From Comamonas testosteroni (GTDB lineage: Bacteria > Pseudomonadota > Gammaproteobacteria > Burkholderiales > Burkholderiaceae_C): 64,000 bases of DNA. The stretch is taken from the NCBI RefSeq assembly GCF_014076415.1, contig NZ_CP043568.1, positions 1,116,001 to 1,180,000 on the forward strand, given 5' to 3'. This document shows, piece by piece, positions 39,680 through 48,831 of this stretch. Position numbers and translations under genes: made by a program. Every line of letters starts with the position of its first letter. Within the stretch, counting starts at the first letter, position 1. A model generated the notes under the pieces. That model was given only the letters and a program-made list of their open reading frames with translations, was not told the DNA's origin and did not search any database.

Positions 39680-40816
39680 TCAGTCCCGTACCAGCAGATC
39701 GCCAGTGATCTCCGAGACGTTCTTGACGCTGGTCAGCGTCATGGCCACGCGCATTTCCTTTTCGAGCAGGTTCAGCAGGTTGGTCACGCCGGCTTCACCT
39801 TCTGCGGCCAGCGCGTAGACGAAGGCGCGGCCTATCATGGTGCAGTCTGCGCCCAGCGCCAGCAGGCGCACGATGTCCAGGCCGTTGCGCACGCCCGAGT
39901 CGGCCAGGATCTTGATCTGGCCCTTGACGGCATCGGCGATGGCAGGCAGGGCGCGTGCCGACGAGAGCACGCCGTCGAGTTGGCGCCCGCCATGGTTGGA
40001 GACGATGATGCCGTCGGCGCCGAAGCGCACGGCATCCCTGGCGTCCTCGGGGTCGAGGATGCCTTTGATCAGCATGGGTCCCTTCCAGAAGTCGCGGATC
40101 CACTCCAGGTCCGACCAGGAGATGGAGGGGTCGAAGTTCGCGCCCAGATAGCCCATATAGTCTTCGAGCGAGACGTTCTGACCCTTGTAGGTGGAGATAT
40201 TGCCCAGCGTGTGCGGGCGGCCCATCAGGCCCACGTCCAGGGCCCAGTGCGGATGGGTCACGGCCTGCAGGTAGCGGCGCATGGCGGCGTTGGGGCCGCT
40301 CATGCCAGAGTGCGCATCGCGGTAGCGGGCGCCGGGCACGGGCATGTCCACAGTGAAGACCAGGGTGGAGACGCCCACAGCCTGGGCACGCTCCAGCGCA
40401 TTCTTCATGAAGCCCCGGTCCTTGAGGACATAGAGCTGGAACCACATCGGGCGGCCCAGCCTGGGCGCGACTTCCTCTATGGGGCAGACCGAGACGCTGG
40501 ACATGGTGAAGGGAATGCCCTTCCTGTCGGCAGCCATGGCGGCCTGCACTTCGCCGCGGCGGGCGAACATGCCGGTCAGCCCGACGGGAGCCAGCGCCAC
40601 GGGAATCGAGAACTTCTCGCCGAACAGCTCGATGCTGGTATCGAGCTGGCTCATGTCCTTGAGCACGCGCTGGCGCAGGGCCACGTCGGCAAGGTCGTCG
40701 ACATTGCGCGCCAGCGTCTTCTCGGCATAGGCGCCGCCGTCAAGGTAGTGGAACAGAAAGGGCGGCAGGCGCTTTTGCGCAGCTGCGCGGTAGTCGGTGG
40801 TGGAGGAGATGATCAT
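39680..40816 (-). CDS. lldD: FMN-dependent L-lactate dehydrogenase
   Basis: 378 residues. The alpha-hydroxyacid oxidase signature [10 protein letters not shown] with catalytic His and Arg is intact, as are [16 protein letters not shown] and [12 protein letters not shown] at the FMN site. It oxidises L-lactate to pyruvate at the membrane and feeds electrons to quinone. It is the last gene of lldP-lldR-lldD; the start overlaps the lldR stop by four bases. Confidence 0.92.
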   Translation of the reverse strand: MIISSTTDYRAAAQKRLPPFLFHYLDGGAYAEKTLARNVDDLADVALRQRVLKDMSQLDTSIELFGEKFSIPVALAPVGLTGMFARRGEVQAAMAADRKGIPFTMSSVSVCPIEEVAPRLGRPMWFQLYVLKDRGFMKNALERAQAVGVSTLVFTVDMPVPGARYRDAHSGMSGPNAAMRRYLQAVTHPHWALDVGLMGRPHTLGNISTYKGQNVSLEDYMGYLGANFDPSISWSDLEWIRDFWKGPMLIKGILDPEDARDAVRFGADGIIVSNHGGRQLDGVLSSARALPAIADAVKGQIKILADSGVRNGLDIVRLLALGADCTMIGRAFVYALAAEGEAGVTNLLNLLEKEMRVAMTLTSVKNVSEITGDLLVRD

Positions 40817-41583
40817 GAAAAAATGGCGGAGGAAGAGGAGAAACGATCCAGCCGCTTGCGTCGGGCCGCTTCGGCATCCGATTCGGACAGCTTTTCGTGA
40901 ACATAGGCCAGGTGCTGGCCGATGGCGCTTCTGGCCTGCTCTGGTTCGCCGTCGACAATGGCCTGCATGAGGTTGCGGTGCTGCGCAGTCAGATGCTCCA
41001 GCGTCGAGAGATCATCATGCACGAACATCAGGCGCCGGTTCTGGGCCACGGTACCCAGTACCAATTCGAAGAGGCTGCCCATGAGCTGCACCAGCACGGC
41101 ATTGTGCGAGGCTTCGGCAATTGCCAGATGGAACTGAGCGTCGGAGCGGGCCGCGCTGGCGGCATCGTGCGCCTGCTGGTGGCGCAGCATGTCGTCAAAG
41201 CAGTGGCGGATGCGGTCCCTGTCCTTGTCGGTGGCACGCTGGGCCGCATACCAGGCGGTGCTGAGCTCCAGCGCCTGGCGTGCTTCCAGCACGTCGTAGC
41301 GGTATTGGGGGTCGTCGCGGAGCAAGGACTCCAGCGGTGCGACGGCCTGCTCGTGCCACAGGGGCACGCGCGAGCCGACAAAAGTGCCGGCCCCCACGCG
41401 GCTTTCGAGCACGCCGCGGCTGGCAAGCTTCTGTATGGCCTCGCGCAGCGCCGTGCGCGAGACCCCCAGTTGCTCGGCCAGCGCCCGTTCAGTCGGTAGC
41501 TTTGCGCCGCTCTGGAGCTGGGTGCTCTGGATCAGCTCCAGCAATTGCTGGGCAACGCGGTCGGACAGGCGGATGGCGGGCAT
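40813..41583 (-). CDS. lldR: FadR/GntR-family regulator of lactate genes (LldR)
   Basis: 256 residues from the ATG at 41583 ([19 protein letters not shown]). The GntR winged helix is at 1-75 ([26 protein letters not shown]), and the FCD effector domain follows with its Asp and His metal or ligand residues ([14 protein letters not shown]). It lies inside the lactate operon, so it is the likely lactate-responsive repressor acting at the two TTGGTA-N-TACCAA palindromes upstream of lldP. Confidence 0.88.
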   Translation of the reverse strand: MPAIRLSDRVAQQLLELIQSTQLQSGAKLPTERALAEQLGVSRTALREAIQKLASRGVLESRVGAGTFVGSRVPLWHEQAVAPLESLLRDDPQYRYDVLEARQALELSTAWYAAQRATDKDRDRIRHCFDDMLRHQQAHDAASAARSDAQFHLAIAEASHNAVLVQLMGSLFELVLGTVAQNRRLMFVHDDLSTLEHLTAQHRNLMQAIVDGEPEQARSAIGQHLAYVHEKLSESDAEAARRKRLDRFSSSSAIFS

Positions 41584-41600
41584 GGGGTCTGGCAGGAGTT

Positions 41601-43265
41601 TCAGGTGGTGGGAATCATCCACGGAAACACATAAGCCTGCAGCGTGCAGATGATGCCGATGAGCACCAGGAAGGCCAGGCTGTGCTTGACGGTAAAGCGG
41701 AACAGGTCCGATTCCTTGCCGGCCAGGCCTACGGCTGCGCAGGCAATGGCGATGGACTGGGGCGAGATCATCTTGCCGGTCACGCCGCCGGTGGTGTTGG
41801 CCGTCACGGCCAGAACCTCGGGCAGCCCCAGCTGCGCTGCCGTCGTGGCCTGCAGGGCGCCGAACAGCGCATTGGCCGAAGTGTCGGATCCCGTGAGGAA
41901 CACACCGACCCAGCCCAGGAAGGGCGAGAAGAACGCAAAGGCCTTGCCTGTATGGGCCAGCGCCATGGCCAGCGTGGTGGACAGGCCGGAGTAGTTGGCG
42001 ATGAAGGCGAAGGCGAGCACCATGCCGATGGAGTAGATGGGCAGTGCCAGTTCCTTGAAGGTCTCGCCCAGGGTCCGGACTGCCACGGCTGGCTTGAGGC
42101 GCAGCAAAAGAATGGCGAGCACGGAAGCGATCAGGATCGCGGTTCCCGTGGCCGACAGCCAGTTGAATGAGTAGACCGCGCCATAAGGCGTGGGCGTGGC
42201 AACGACGGGAGCCATTTTCTGCACCAGATTGTGCAGCATGGGCACGGGAATGCTGAAGACCGTGCCGGACAGCGCGCCACCCGAGGCGAACAGCGCCTTG
42301 AAGGGCTTGAGGCTCCAGATGGTCACCATGGCGGTGAGGATGATGAAGGGCGACCAGGCCTTGATCACCATGCCGGTCGTCAGCTTGACGGGGGCCGTCG
42401 TCTGGATCTTGGCTGCGCCCGGCTCGGTGTCGAAGCGGAAGATGCGCTTGGGCTGCCAGAACTTGAGAAAAGTGGTCAGTGTCACCAGGGCGAAGATGGC
42501 CGAAGTGATGTCCGGCAGTTCGGGGCCTATGTAGTTGGCCGTCAGAAACTGACCGAGTGCAAAGCTGCCGCCGCCGACCAGCACCGCAGGCCAGGTTTCC
42601 TTCACGCCGCGCCAGCCGTCCATGATGGCCATGAGCCAGAACAGCACGATGATGGTCATGAACGGCAGCTGGCGGCCGGCCATCTGGCTGATGGCCATGA
42701 CATCGACGCCCGAGACCTGACCGGCCACGATGACGGGAATGCCCATGGCGCCAAAGGCCACGGGGGCGGTATTGCCGATCAGGCACAGGCCCGCTGCATA
42801 CAGAGGCCTGAAGCCCAGGCCCACCAGCAGCGCTGCCGTGATGGCCACGGGGGCGCCGAACCCGGCGGCTCCCTCAAGGAAGGCACCGAAGCAAAAGCCC
42901 ACCAGGATGAGCTGCAGGCGCTGGTCTTCGGTGACCGAGAGAATCGACGAGCGGATGATGTCGAACTGTCCGGTCTTGACCGAGACCTTGTAGAGAAAGA
43001 CCGCCGCGACAATGATCCAGGCAATCGGCCACAGGCCGTAGAAGAAGCCGTAGACGCCTGCCGCCAGCGCATTGGCCACGGGCATGCGGTAGAAGAGCAG
43101 CGCCACGGCCAGGGACAGCGCCACCGTGATGGTGCCCGCCACATAGCCCTTGAGGCGCAGCTTGGTCAGCGCGAGAAAGAAAAAGATGATGGGTATCAGC
43201 GCCACCAGCGCCGACACCCACACATTGCCCGCGGGGTCGTAGTTCTGCGACCAGATTTCTTGCAT
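41601..43265 (-). CDS. lldP: L-lactate permease
   Basis: 554 residues with about 13 or 14 helices. LctP signatures include [26 protein letters not shown] and the C-terminal [19 protein letters not shown]. It imports lactate or glycolate with protons. First gene of lldP-lldR-lldD. CCAGGAGATC sits just upstream of the ATG at 43265. A second, diverged copy is at 43784-45442. Confidence 0.93.
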   Translation of the reverse strand: MQEIWSQNYDPAGNVWVSALVALIPIIFFFLALTKLRLKGYVAGTITVALSLAVALLFYRMPVANALAAGVYGFFYGLWPIAWIIVAAVFLYKVSVKTGQFDIIRSSILSVTEDQRLQLILVGFCFGAFLEGAAGFGAPVAITAALLVGLGFRPLYAAGLCLIGNTAPVAFGAMGIPVIVAGQVSGVDVMAISQMAGRQLPFMTIIVLFWLMAIMDGWRGVKETWPAVLVGGGSFALGQFLTANYIGPELPDITSAIFALVTLTTFLKFWQPKRIFRFDTEPGAAKIQTTAPVKLTTGMVIKAWSPFIILTAMVTIWSLKPFKALFASGGALSGTVFSIPVPMLHNLVQKMAPVVATPTPYGAVYSFNWLSATGTAILIASVLAILLLRLKPAVAVRTLGETFKELALPIYSIGMVLAFAFIANYSGLSTTLAMALAHTGKAFAFFSPFLGWVGVFLTGSDTSANALFGALQATTAAQLGLPEVLAVTANTTGGVTGKMISPQSIAIACAAVGLAGKESDLFRFTVKHSLAFLVLIGIICTLQAYVFPWMIPTT

Positions 43266-43411
43266 TGCCTTGATCTCCTGGATTTATGCGGGGAGGGCAA
43301 CCCTCCTGAGCGACCAGAAGCTTCCCCGTCAAATTTTCAAAAATGACCGTGCGCAAAACCGGCTGTGCCGCGCCATAGGCGGGCCTGAGCTATTCCAGTC
43401 TTGCCTGCTGA

Positions 43412-43426
43412 ATTGGTATTACCAAT
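43412..43426. promoter_or_regulatory. LldR/PdhR-type operator, site O2
   Basis: ATTGGTATTACCAAT is a perfect palindrome with the FadR-subfamily TTGGTnnnACCAA core. It lies 147 bp before the lldP start codon. Confidence 0.7.
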
Positions 43427-43505
43427 ATCAGTCGATTTCAAGTGGAATGGATTGTATGAAGCGAAATAAGTCTTGAAATTCATGGTTTTCCCTTGATTTT
43501 TGAAA

Positions 43506-43526
43506 TTAATTGGTAGTACCAATTAA
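43506..43526. promoter_or_regulatory. LldR/PdhR-type operator, site O1
   Basis: A 21-bp palindrome with perfect 10-bp arms around a central G, core AATTGGTAGTACCAATT. Its centre is 97 bp from that of the other site, which would suit binding by two dimers and looping. Confidence 0.72.
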
Positions 43527-43551
43527 GGAGGATATGGAATTCTGAGAACAT

Positions 43552-43582
43552 AAAAAAAACCGCAGGCCTGGGGCGCTGCGGC
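43552..43582 (-). terminator. Rho-independent terminator for the second lactate permease
   Basis: On the minus strand CCGCAG and CTGCGG arms precede eight T. It is about 200 bp beyond the permease stop, with a GC-rich repeat between. Confidence 0.8.
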
Positions 43583-43639
43583 TTCTATGGACAGCTCATT
43601 GCCGGCCTGACGGGGGAGCGCGGTGCTCGAAACCGCCAG

Positions 43640-43775
43640 GGCGTAACCCTGGGGCAACGAGCAAGAGCCTGGGCGGCCCCGCCTGGGCGGCCCCGCCTGG
43701 GCGCCCTGCCGCCTCGCGGCGGGGCGCCTAGCCGAAGTTGCCGTCCCCCTGGGGGGAAGCCGCAAGGCGGCTCAG
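43640..43775. repeat. GC-rich Comamonadaceae-type intergenic repeat
   Basis: It contains a 14-bp unit (cctgggcggccccg) twice in tandem plus a partial copy, then gccgcctcgcggcggggc and a cccccagggggaagccgcaaggcggc-like end made of inverted repeats. A degraded relative is at 63249-63310. It sits between a stop codon and its terminator. Confidence 0.6.
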
Positions 43776-43783
43776 AGAGCGCG

Positions 43784-45442
43784 TCAATTCACCATCAGCT
43801 TGAACGGCCAGACATAGGCCTGCATGGTGACGAACAGGCCCATCAGGCAGGCCAGGGCGATGGAGTGGAAGAATACGTAACGCAGGATGTCGCCTTCGCG
43901 GTTGAACCAGCGTGTGGCGGTTGAAGCCACGACAATGGATTGCGCATCGATCATCTTGCCCATCACGCCGCCCGAGCTGTTGGCGGCGCCCATGAGGTTG
44001 GGGGACAGGCCCAGTTGGTCGGCGGCGACCTTCTGCATGCCGCCGAACAGCACGTTGGACGCCGTGTCCGAGCCTGTGAGTGCCACGCCCAGCCAGCCCA
44101 TCAGCGTGCCGAAGAAGGGGTAGAGCACGCCGGTGTTGGCAAAGGCCAGGCCCAGGGTGGTGTCTGTGCCCGAGTAGCGTGTCAGTGTGCCCAGGGCCAG
44201 CATCAGCACGATGGTCAGCAGCGAGTAGCGCACCAGCCAGGTGGTCTTGAAGAAGGTGCGCACTATGGTCACCGGGTTGTACTTCATGACGAAGGCACTG
44301 ACGATGGCCGAGAACAGAATGGCTGTTCCGGTGGCCGACAGCAGGTTCAGCGTGTAGACAGCACCTTCCTTGGTCGGCTGGGGCACCACGGGAGGCATTT
44401 TCTCGATCAGATTGTGCAGGCCCGTCATGGGGAAGGCGGGGGCAAACAGGCTGTTGAGCCAGGCCTTGACCGGCGGCAGGCCCCAGATGAAGACAAACAC
44501 CGAGAGAATGATCCAGGGTGTCCAGGCGGCGATCAGCGCGTTCCTGCTGTGCTTGGCCACGGGCTGGGGCGGCTTGACTTCGGAGGCGCTGATATCCTTG
44601 CCGCGCAGCGAGGCCGAAGTCCAGATCTTCTTGGGCTGCCAGGCGCGCAGGAACAGGATCAGGCTGGCCATGGAAACAATGGCAGCAATGATGTCCACGA
44701 GTTCGGGGCCGATGAAGTTGGAGACCAGGTACTGGGGAATGGCAAACGACAGGCCGGTGACCAGAATCGCGGGCCAGATCTCCATCATGCCCTTGCGACC
44801 GGCAAAGGCCCAGATCAGCCAGAACGGCACCAGCACCGAGAAGAAAGGCAGCTGGCGGCCGATCATGGCGGTCACTTCCATCAGATCATAGCCATGGACC
44901 TTGGCCAGCGTGATGACGGGCGTGCCGAGGGCGCCAAAGGCCACGGGTGCGGTATTGGCGATCAACGACAGACCGGATGCCGCCAGCGGAGAAAAGCCCA
45001 GGCCTATCAGGATGGCTGCCGTCACGGCCACGGGCGTGCCGAAGCCGGCAGCGCCCTCGAAAAAGGCACCGAAAGAAAAGGCAATCAGCAGCAGCTGGAT
45101 GCGGCGGTCTTCGGTGATCCCGGAAAGTGAATCCTGCAGCACCTTGAAGCTGCCGTTCTGCTCGGTCAGCTGGTGCAGGAAGATGATGTTCAGCACAATC
45201 CAGCCAATGGGCAGCAGCCCGGTAAAGCCGCCGAACAAAGCTGCGCGCCCTGCCATTTCGCCGGGCATGTTGTAGACAAAGACTGCAATCAGCAGTGCTG
45301 CAATCAGGCCAGCTCCTGCGGCCAGGTGGGCTTTCATGTGCAGAAAACCAAGGCCCACCAGCATCACCACGACCGGAATGGCCGCCAGCAATGTGGATAG
45401 CCACATGTTCGATAGGGGGTCGTAGACCTGTTGCCAAACCAT
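43784..45442 (-). CDS. lldP: L-lactate permease, second copy
   Basis: 552 residues from the ATG at 45442 (MVWQQVYDPLSNMW), preceded by AGGAGA; the open frame extends to 45556 but without family similarity. LctP motifs GAFFEGAAGFGTPVAVTAAILIGLGF and ALTGSDTASNVLFGGMQ are present. It is clearly diverged from the copy at 41601. It is divergent from the second lactate-type dehydrogenase, with 198 bp between; no LldR-type palindrome is visible in that gap. Confidence 0.92.
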   Translation of the reverse strand: MVWQQVYDPLSNMWLSTLLAAIPVVVMLVGLGFLHMKAHLAAGAGLIAALLIAVFVYNMPGEMAGRAALFGGFTGLLPIGWIVLNIIFLHQLTEQNGSFKVLQDSLSGITEDRRIQLLLIAFSFGAFFEGAAGFGTPVAVTAAILIGLGFSPLAASGLSLIANTAPVAFGALGTPVITLAKVHGYDLMEVTAMIGRQLPFFSVLVPFWLIWAFAGRKGMMEIWPAILVTGLSFAIPQYLVSNFIGPELVDIIAAIVSMASLILFLRAWQPKKIWTSASLRGKDISASEVKPPQPVAKHSRNALIAAWTPWIILSVFVFIWGLPPVKAWLNSLFAPAFPMTGLHNLIEKMPPVVPQPTKEGAVYTLNLLSATGTAILFSAIVSAFVMKYNPVTIVRTFFKTTWLVRYSLLTIVLMLALGTLTRYSGTDTTLGLAFANTGVLYPFFGTLMGWLGVALTGSDTASNVLFGGMQKVAADQLGLSPNLMGAANSSGGVMGKMIDAQSIVVASTATRWFNREGDILRYVFFHSIALACLMGLFVTMQAYVWPFKLMVN

Positions 45443-45640
45443 CTCTGTTGTCTCCTGCTTGTTGTGGTGACAAGGATGGTGGCTGCGCAAACAGACTTGC
45501 ATACCTAGCATTAGCCCTTGATTTTCCCTCGCTGCAGAAAATTTCAAAACCGGCATAAATCACTTCAAACCATAGTGAACTGCCGATGACGGCGATGAGG
45601 GCTACCATCGGGTTCAACTCCAATTACAAGGCTAGAAGTC

Positions 45641-46819
45641 GTGAGCGATCTTTCCAAAATCACCTGTATCGAAGACCTGCGTGTGGTGGCCAAGCGTCGT
45701 GTGCCGCGCATGTTCTATGACTACGCCGATTCGGGTTCGTATACCCAGGGCACGTATCGGGCCAACGAAGACGAGTTCCAGTCAATCAAGCTGCGTCAGC
45801 GTGTGGCCGTGAACATGGAAGGGCGCAGCACGCGCACGACCATGATCGGCGAGGAGGTCGCCATGCCGGTGGCGATTGCGCCCACGGGCCTGACCGGCAT
45901 GCAGCATGCCGATGGCGAGATTCTTGGAGCCAAGGCCGCCAAGGCCTTTGGCGTGCCGTTCACGCTGTCCACCATGAGCATCTGCTCGCTGGAGGACATC
46001 GCCGAGCACACGGATCGCCATCCGTTCTGGTTCCAGCTCTATGTGATGCGCGACAAGGCCTTCATGGAGCGCTTGATCAATCGCGCCAAGGCGGCCAACT
46101 GCTCGGCGCTGGTGGTGACGCTGGACCTGCAGATCCTGGGTCAGCGGCACAAAGACATCAAGAACGGCCTGTCCACCCCGCCCAAGCCCACGCTGGCAAA
46201 CCTCATCAATCTGGCGACCAAGCCGCACTGGTGCCTGGGAATGCTGGGTACCAAGCGCCGCAGCTTCGGCAATATCGTCGGCCATGTGGATGGTGTGGGC
46301 GATGTGTCCTCGCTGTCGTCCTGGACGGCAGATCAGTTCGATCCGTCACTGAACTGGAGCGATGTGGAATGGATCAAGAAGCTATGGGGCGGCAAGATCA
46401 TTCTCAAGGGCGTGATGGATGCCGAAGATGCGCGCCTGGCAGCGCAAAGCGGTGCTGACGCGCTGGTGGTCAGCAACCATGGTGGCCGTCAGCTTGACGG
46501 CGCGCCTTCTTCGATTGCAGCCTTGCCGTCGATTGCAGAGGCTGCGGGCAAGGACATCGAAGTCTGGATGGATGGCGGCATTCGCAGCGGTCAGGACGTG
46601 CTCAAGGCCCGCGCACTGGGTGCGCAAGGCACGATGATAGGCCGCAGCTTCCTCTACGGTCTGGGGGCCTATGGCCAGGCCGGCGTGAGCAAGGCGCTGC
46701 AGATCATCCACAAGGAGCTGGACACCACCATGGCCTTCTGCGGGCACACCAATATCAACCAGGTCGGCAAAGAGATTCTGTTGCCCGGCACCTATCCCAA
46801 ACCGTTTGCAGTGATCTGA
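45641..46819 (+). CDS. FMN-dependent alpha-hydroxyacid dehydrogenase (lactate/glycolate type)
   Basis: 392 residues starting at GTG 45641 (MSDLSKITCIEDLRVVAKRR). Catalytic motif [10 protein letters not shown] and FMN-site residues (IAPTGLTGMQHADGE, PFWFQLYVMRD) are intact. It is likely an L-lactate dehydrogenase, but related enzymes use glycolate, mandelate or other 2-hydroxyacids. Pairing with a lactate permease supports lactate or a close analogue. Confidence 0.88.
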   Translation: MSDLSKITCIEDLRVVAKRRVPRMFYDYADSGSYTQGTYRANEDEFQSIKLRQRVAVNMEGRSTRTTMIGEEVAMPVAIAPTGLTGMQHADGEILGAKAAKAFGVPFTLSTMSICSLEDIAEHTDRHPFWFQLYVMRDKAFMERLINRAKAANCSALVVTLDLQILGQRHKDIKNGLSTPPKPTLANLINLATKPHWCLGMLGTKRRSFGNIVGHVDGVGDVSSLSSWTADQFDPSLNWSDVEWIKKLWGGKIILKGVMDAEDARLAAQSGADALVVSNHGGRQLDGAPSSIAALPSIAEAAGKDIEVWMDGGIRSGQDVLKARALGAQGTMIGRSFLYGLGAYGQAGVSKALQIIHKELDTTMAFCGHTNINQVGKEILLPGTYPKPFAVI

Positions 46820-46829
46820 TCCGTGTTGT

Positions 46830-46857
46830 CGGCGGCTTGCTGCGCTGCAAGCCGCCG
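46830..46857. terminator. Strong hairpin between convergent genes
   Basis: Perfect 11-bp arms cggcggcttgc and gcaagccgccg with a 6-base loop. No T run. It lies between the dehydrogenase and the first Sel1-repeat gene. Confidence 0.5.
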
Positions 46858-46874
46858 CGACCTCTGGCCGGAGG

Positions 46875-47633
46875 TCAGGAGTTGCCGGCCCTGGGCTTCC
46901 ACTCCTGCACCTGCTGCTGGATCTTGGCCCGTTGCGCCGGCTTCAATTTCTTGGCAATGATTTCCTGCTGCTTGGCCGAATCCTTCTCGCCATCCCTGGC
47001 TGCCAGCAGCGCCCAGAAATAGGCCTGGGGCCAGCTTTGGCTGACACCGCGGCCCAGGGCATACATGGAGCCCACGTTGAACTGGCTATTGGCATCTCCT
47101 TGCGCTGCCGCAATCATGTACCACTTGAAGGCCTCCTTGCTGTCTTGCGCCACGCCACGGCCATGGTCGTACATATAGCCGAGATTGCTCTGGCTAGAGA
47201 CATGGTTTTGTGCCACGGCAAGGCGATACAGCCTGACGGCTTCTTCCGGGTTCTCAGCCACGCCACGACCGTCGTCATACATCACGGCGAGGTTGAACAG
47301 GCCATCGACATCGCCTTGTTCTGCCGCCAGGCGATACCACTTGACGGCCTCTTCATCGCTTTGTGGCACGCCGCGTCCGCGGCCGTACAACAGGCCCATA
47401 TTGGCCTGGCTTTCGGCGTGGCCCTGCTTTGCGGCCAGCATGAACCACTTGGCAGCTTCGTCATCATTCTTGGGGCCACCGCGGCCCGTGAGATAGACCG
47501 CCGCGAGCTTGAACTGCGCCTGGGCATCGCCCGCCTGGGCTTTTTGCAGCAGGTCGGCCGATTGCGCGATGGCCAGAGGGCAGGAGAGCAGCAGGGCGGC
47601 TGCGCAAAGAAGATGGCTGAATTGCTTTTTCAT
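46875..47633 (-). CDS. Sel1-like repeat protein, exported
   Basis: 252 residues. A signal peptide (MKKQFSHLLCAAALLLSCPLAIAQ) is followed by about five Sel1/TPR-like repeats of 36 residues (pattern A..Y..GrGV..d..EA.kWyrlAA.QG). Such repeats form alpha-solenoids for protein binding in the periplasm. It is next to a paralogue on the same strand. Partner and function unknown. Confidence 0.82.
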   Translation of the reverse strand: MKKQFSHLLCAAALLLSCPLAIAQSADLLQKAQAGDAQAQFKLAAVYLTGRGGPKNDDEAAKWFMLAAKQGHAESQANMGLLYGRGRGVPQSDEEAVKWYRLAAEQGDVDGLFNLAVMYDDGRGVAENPEEAVRLYRLAVAQNHVSSQSNLGYMYDHGRGVAQDSKEAFKWYMIAAAQGDANSQFNVGSMYALGRGVSQSWPQAYFWALLAARDGEKDSAKQQEIIAKKLKPAQRAKIQQQVQEWKPRAGNS

Positions 47634-47676
47634 GGATCGCCTGTCGATAGGGAGTTATTGTTTCGAACGCGCAAAT

Positions 47677-48603
47677 TCAGCGATTTGTCGTCTTGGGTTT
47701 CCAGGCACTGATTCTCTTGTTCAGGGTAGTGCGCTCTGCAGGCTTGAGCTTCTGTGCGACTGCATTGCGCAGCGACACCGTGCCCTCCAGGCCCTGGGCG
47801 GCCGCCAGGCAATACCAGAAATAGGCCTGAGACAGGCTGCGCTTGACGCCCCGGCCTTCCTCAAACATCGTGCCGAGATTGACCTGGGCCGTCGCATTGC
47901 CCTGCTCCGCGGCCAGGCCCAGCAGTCTGGCGGCCTCCTTCTCGTCGAGAGGCACGCCGCGACCGGTGGCATACATCACGGCGAGGTTGGCCTGGCCCGA
48001 GTCGTGGCCCTTGGCGGCCGTTATGCCAAACCATTTGGCGGCTTCCTGATCGCTTTGTTCCACCCCGCGGCCGCTGACGTACATCAGTCCCAGGTTGTAC
48101 TGGGCATCGAGAAGGTTCTGCGCGGCTGCAAGCCGATACCACTTGACGGCCTCCCGATCGCTTTGCTCCACCCCGCGGCCGTCTTCGTACATCACGCCCA
48201 GATTGAACTGGCCGTTGGCCTCTCCCTGAGCTGCCGAAAGCCGGTACCACTTGACGGCCTCCTGGTCGCTTTGCTTCACGCCACGGCCGCGGTCATACAT
48301 CAGGCCGAGATTGCTCTGGCTCAATGCATTGCCTTGTGCTGCCGCAAGACCAAACCAATGAGCGGCTCTCTCGTCGCTTTGCGCCACACCACGGCCTTCC
48401 ACGTATATCTGGCCGAGATCCAGCTGTGCCTGTGCATCCCCCGCCTGTGCTTTATGCAGCAGGTCCGCTGGCTGAGCCATTGCCAAGGTGCTGGCAAGCA
48501 ACAATGTGGCAGCGGAGTAAAGGTGAAGCTTTTTTTTTGCATTTTTCCTGATGTTCTTGGGATAGATGAGCTGTGCCCTGCCTGCAATGGCAGGGCAGCC
48601 CAT
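47677..48603 (-). CDS. Sel1-like repeat protein, exported; start region apparently frameshifted
   Basis: The frame contains about seven 36-residue Sel1 repeats and ends with RISAWKPKTTNR, like its neighbour. The first in-frame ATG is at 48603, giving a poor 30-residue leader (MGCPAIAGRAQLIYPKN) before the hydrophobic signal. The natural start is probably the ATG at 48542 with AGGA upstream, but it is out of frame: ATGC is followed by nine A, and one more A would give MQKKKLHLYSAATLLL, aligning with the paralogue's MKKQFSHLLCAAALLL. So this is a slippage-controlled start, a sequencing error or a recent frameshift. Confidence 0.72.
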   Translation of the reverse strand: MGCPAIAGRAQLIYPKNIRKNAKKKLHLYSAATLLLASTLAMAQPADLLHKAQAGDAQAQLDLGQIYVEGRGVAQSDERAAHWFGLAAAQGNALSQSNLGLMYDRGRGVKQSDQEAVKWYRLSAAQGEANGQFNLGVMYEDGRGVEQSDREAVKWYRLAAAQNLLDAQYNLGLMYVSGRGVEQSDQEAAKWFGITAAKGHDSGQANLAVMYATGRGVPLDEKEAARLLGLAAEQGNATAQVNLGTMFEEGRGVKRSLSQAYFWYCLAAAQGLEGTVSLRNAVAQKLKPAERTTLNKRISAWKPKTTNR

Positions 48604-48831
48604 GACTTCAGGCTGCCCTGATGTCTTTCCCTGCATGCTCGGGCAGACCCACGGTTCAGCAGTCGGCAGAGCGAGAGCGTGCCGCGAAGCAGCAAGGCGA
48701 GAGCGCCGACCATCGGGCACTGCTGATTCAGGCCGGCTATGGGCCTGGAGCCTCTGGAGCATCTGTCGGCGCCCTTCATGGCGCAGGCATTCCGATGTCC
48801 GGACTGTGGGCCGGAGCGAGGAGGCATTCTA
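48604..48831. other. Upstream region of the Sel1 gene, truncated by the IS
   Basis: 228 bp with no convincing gene. It should hold the promoter of the Sel1-repeat genes; no strong -35/-10 pair is obvious. The IS begins at its right end. Confidence 0.4.

Noticed and set aside
43337..43522. Small frame between the two LldR operators as a leader peptide
   Set aside because: No ribosome site with good spacing and it runs through the operator sequences; better explained as promoter DNA.
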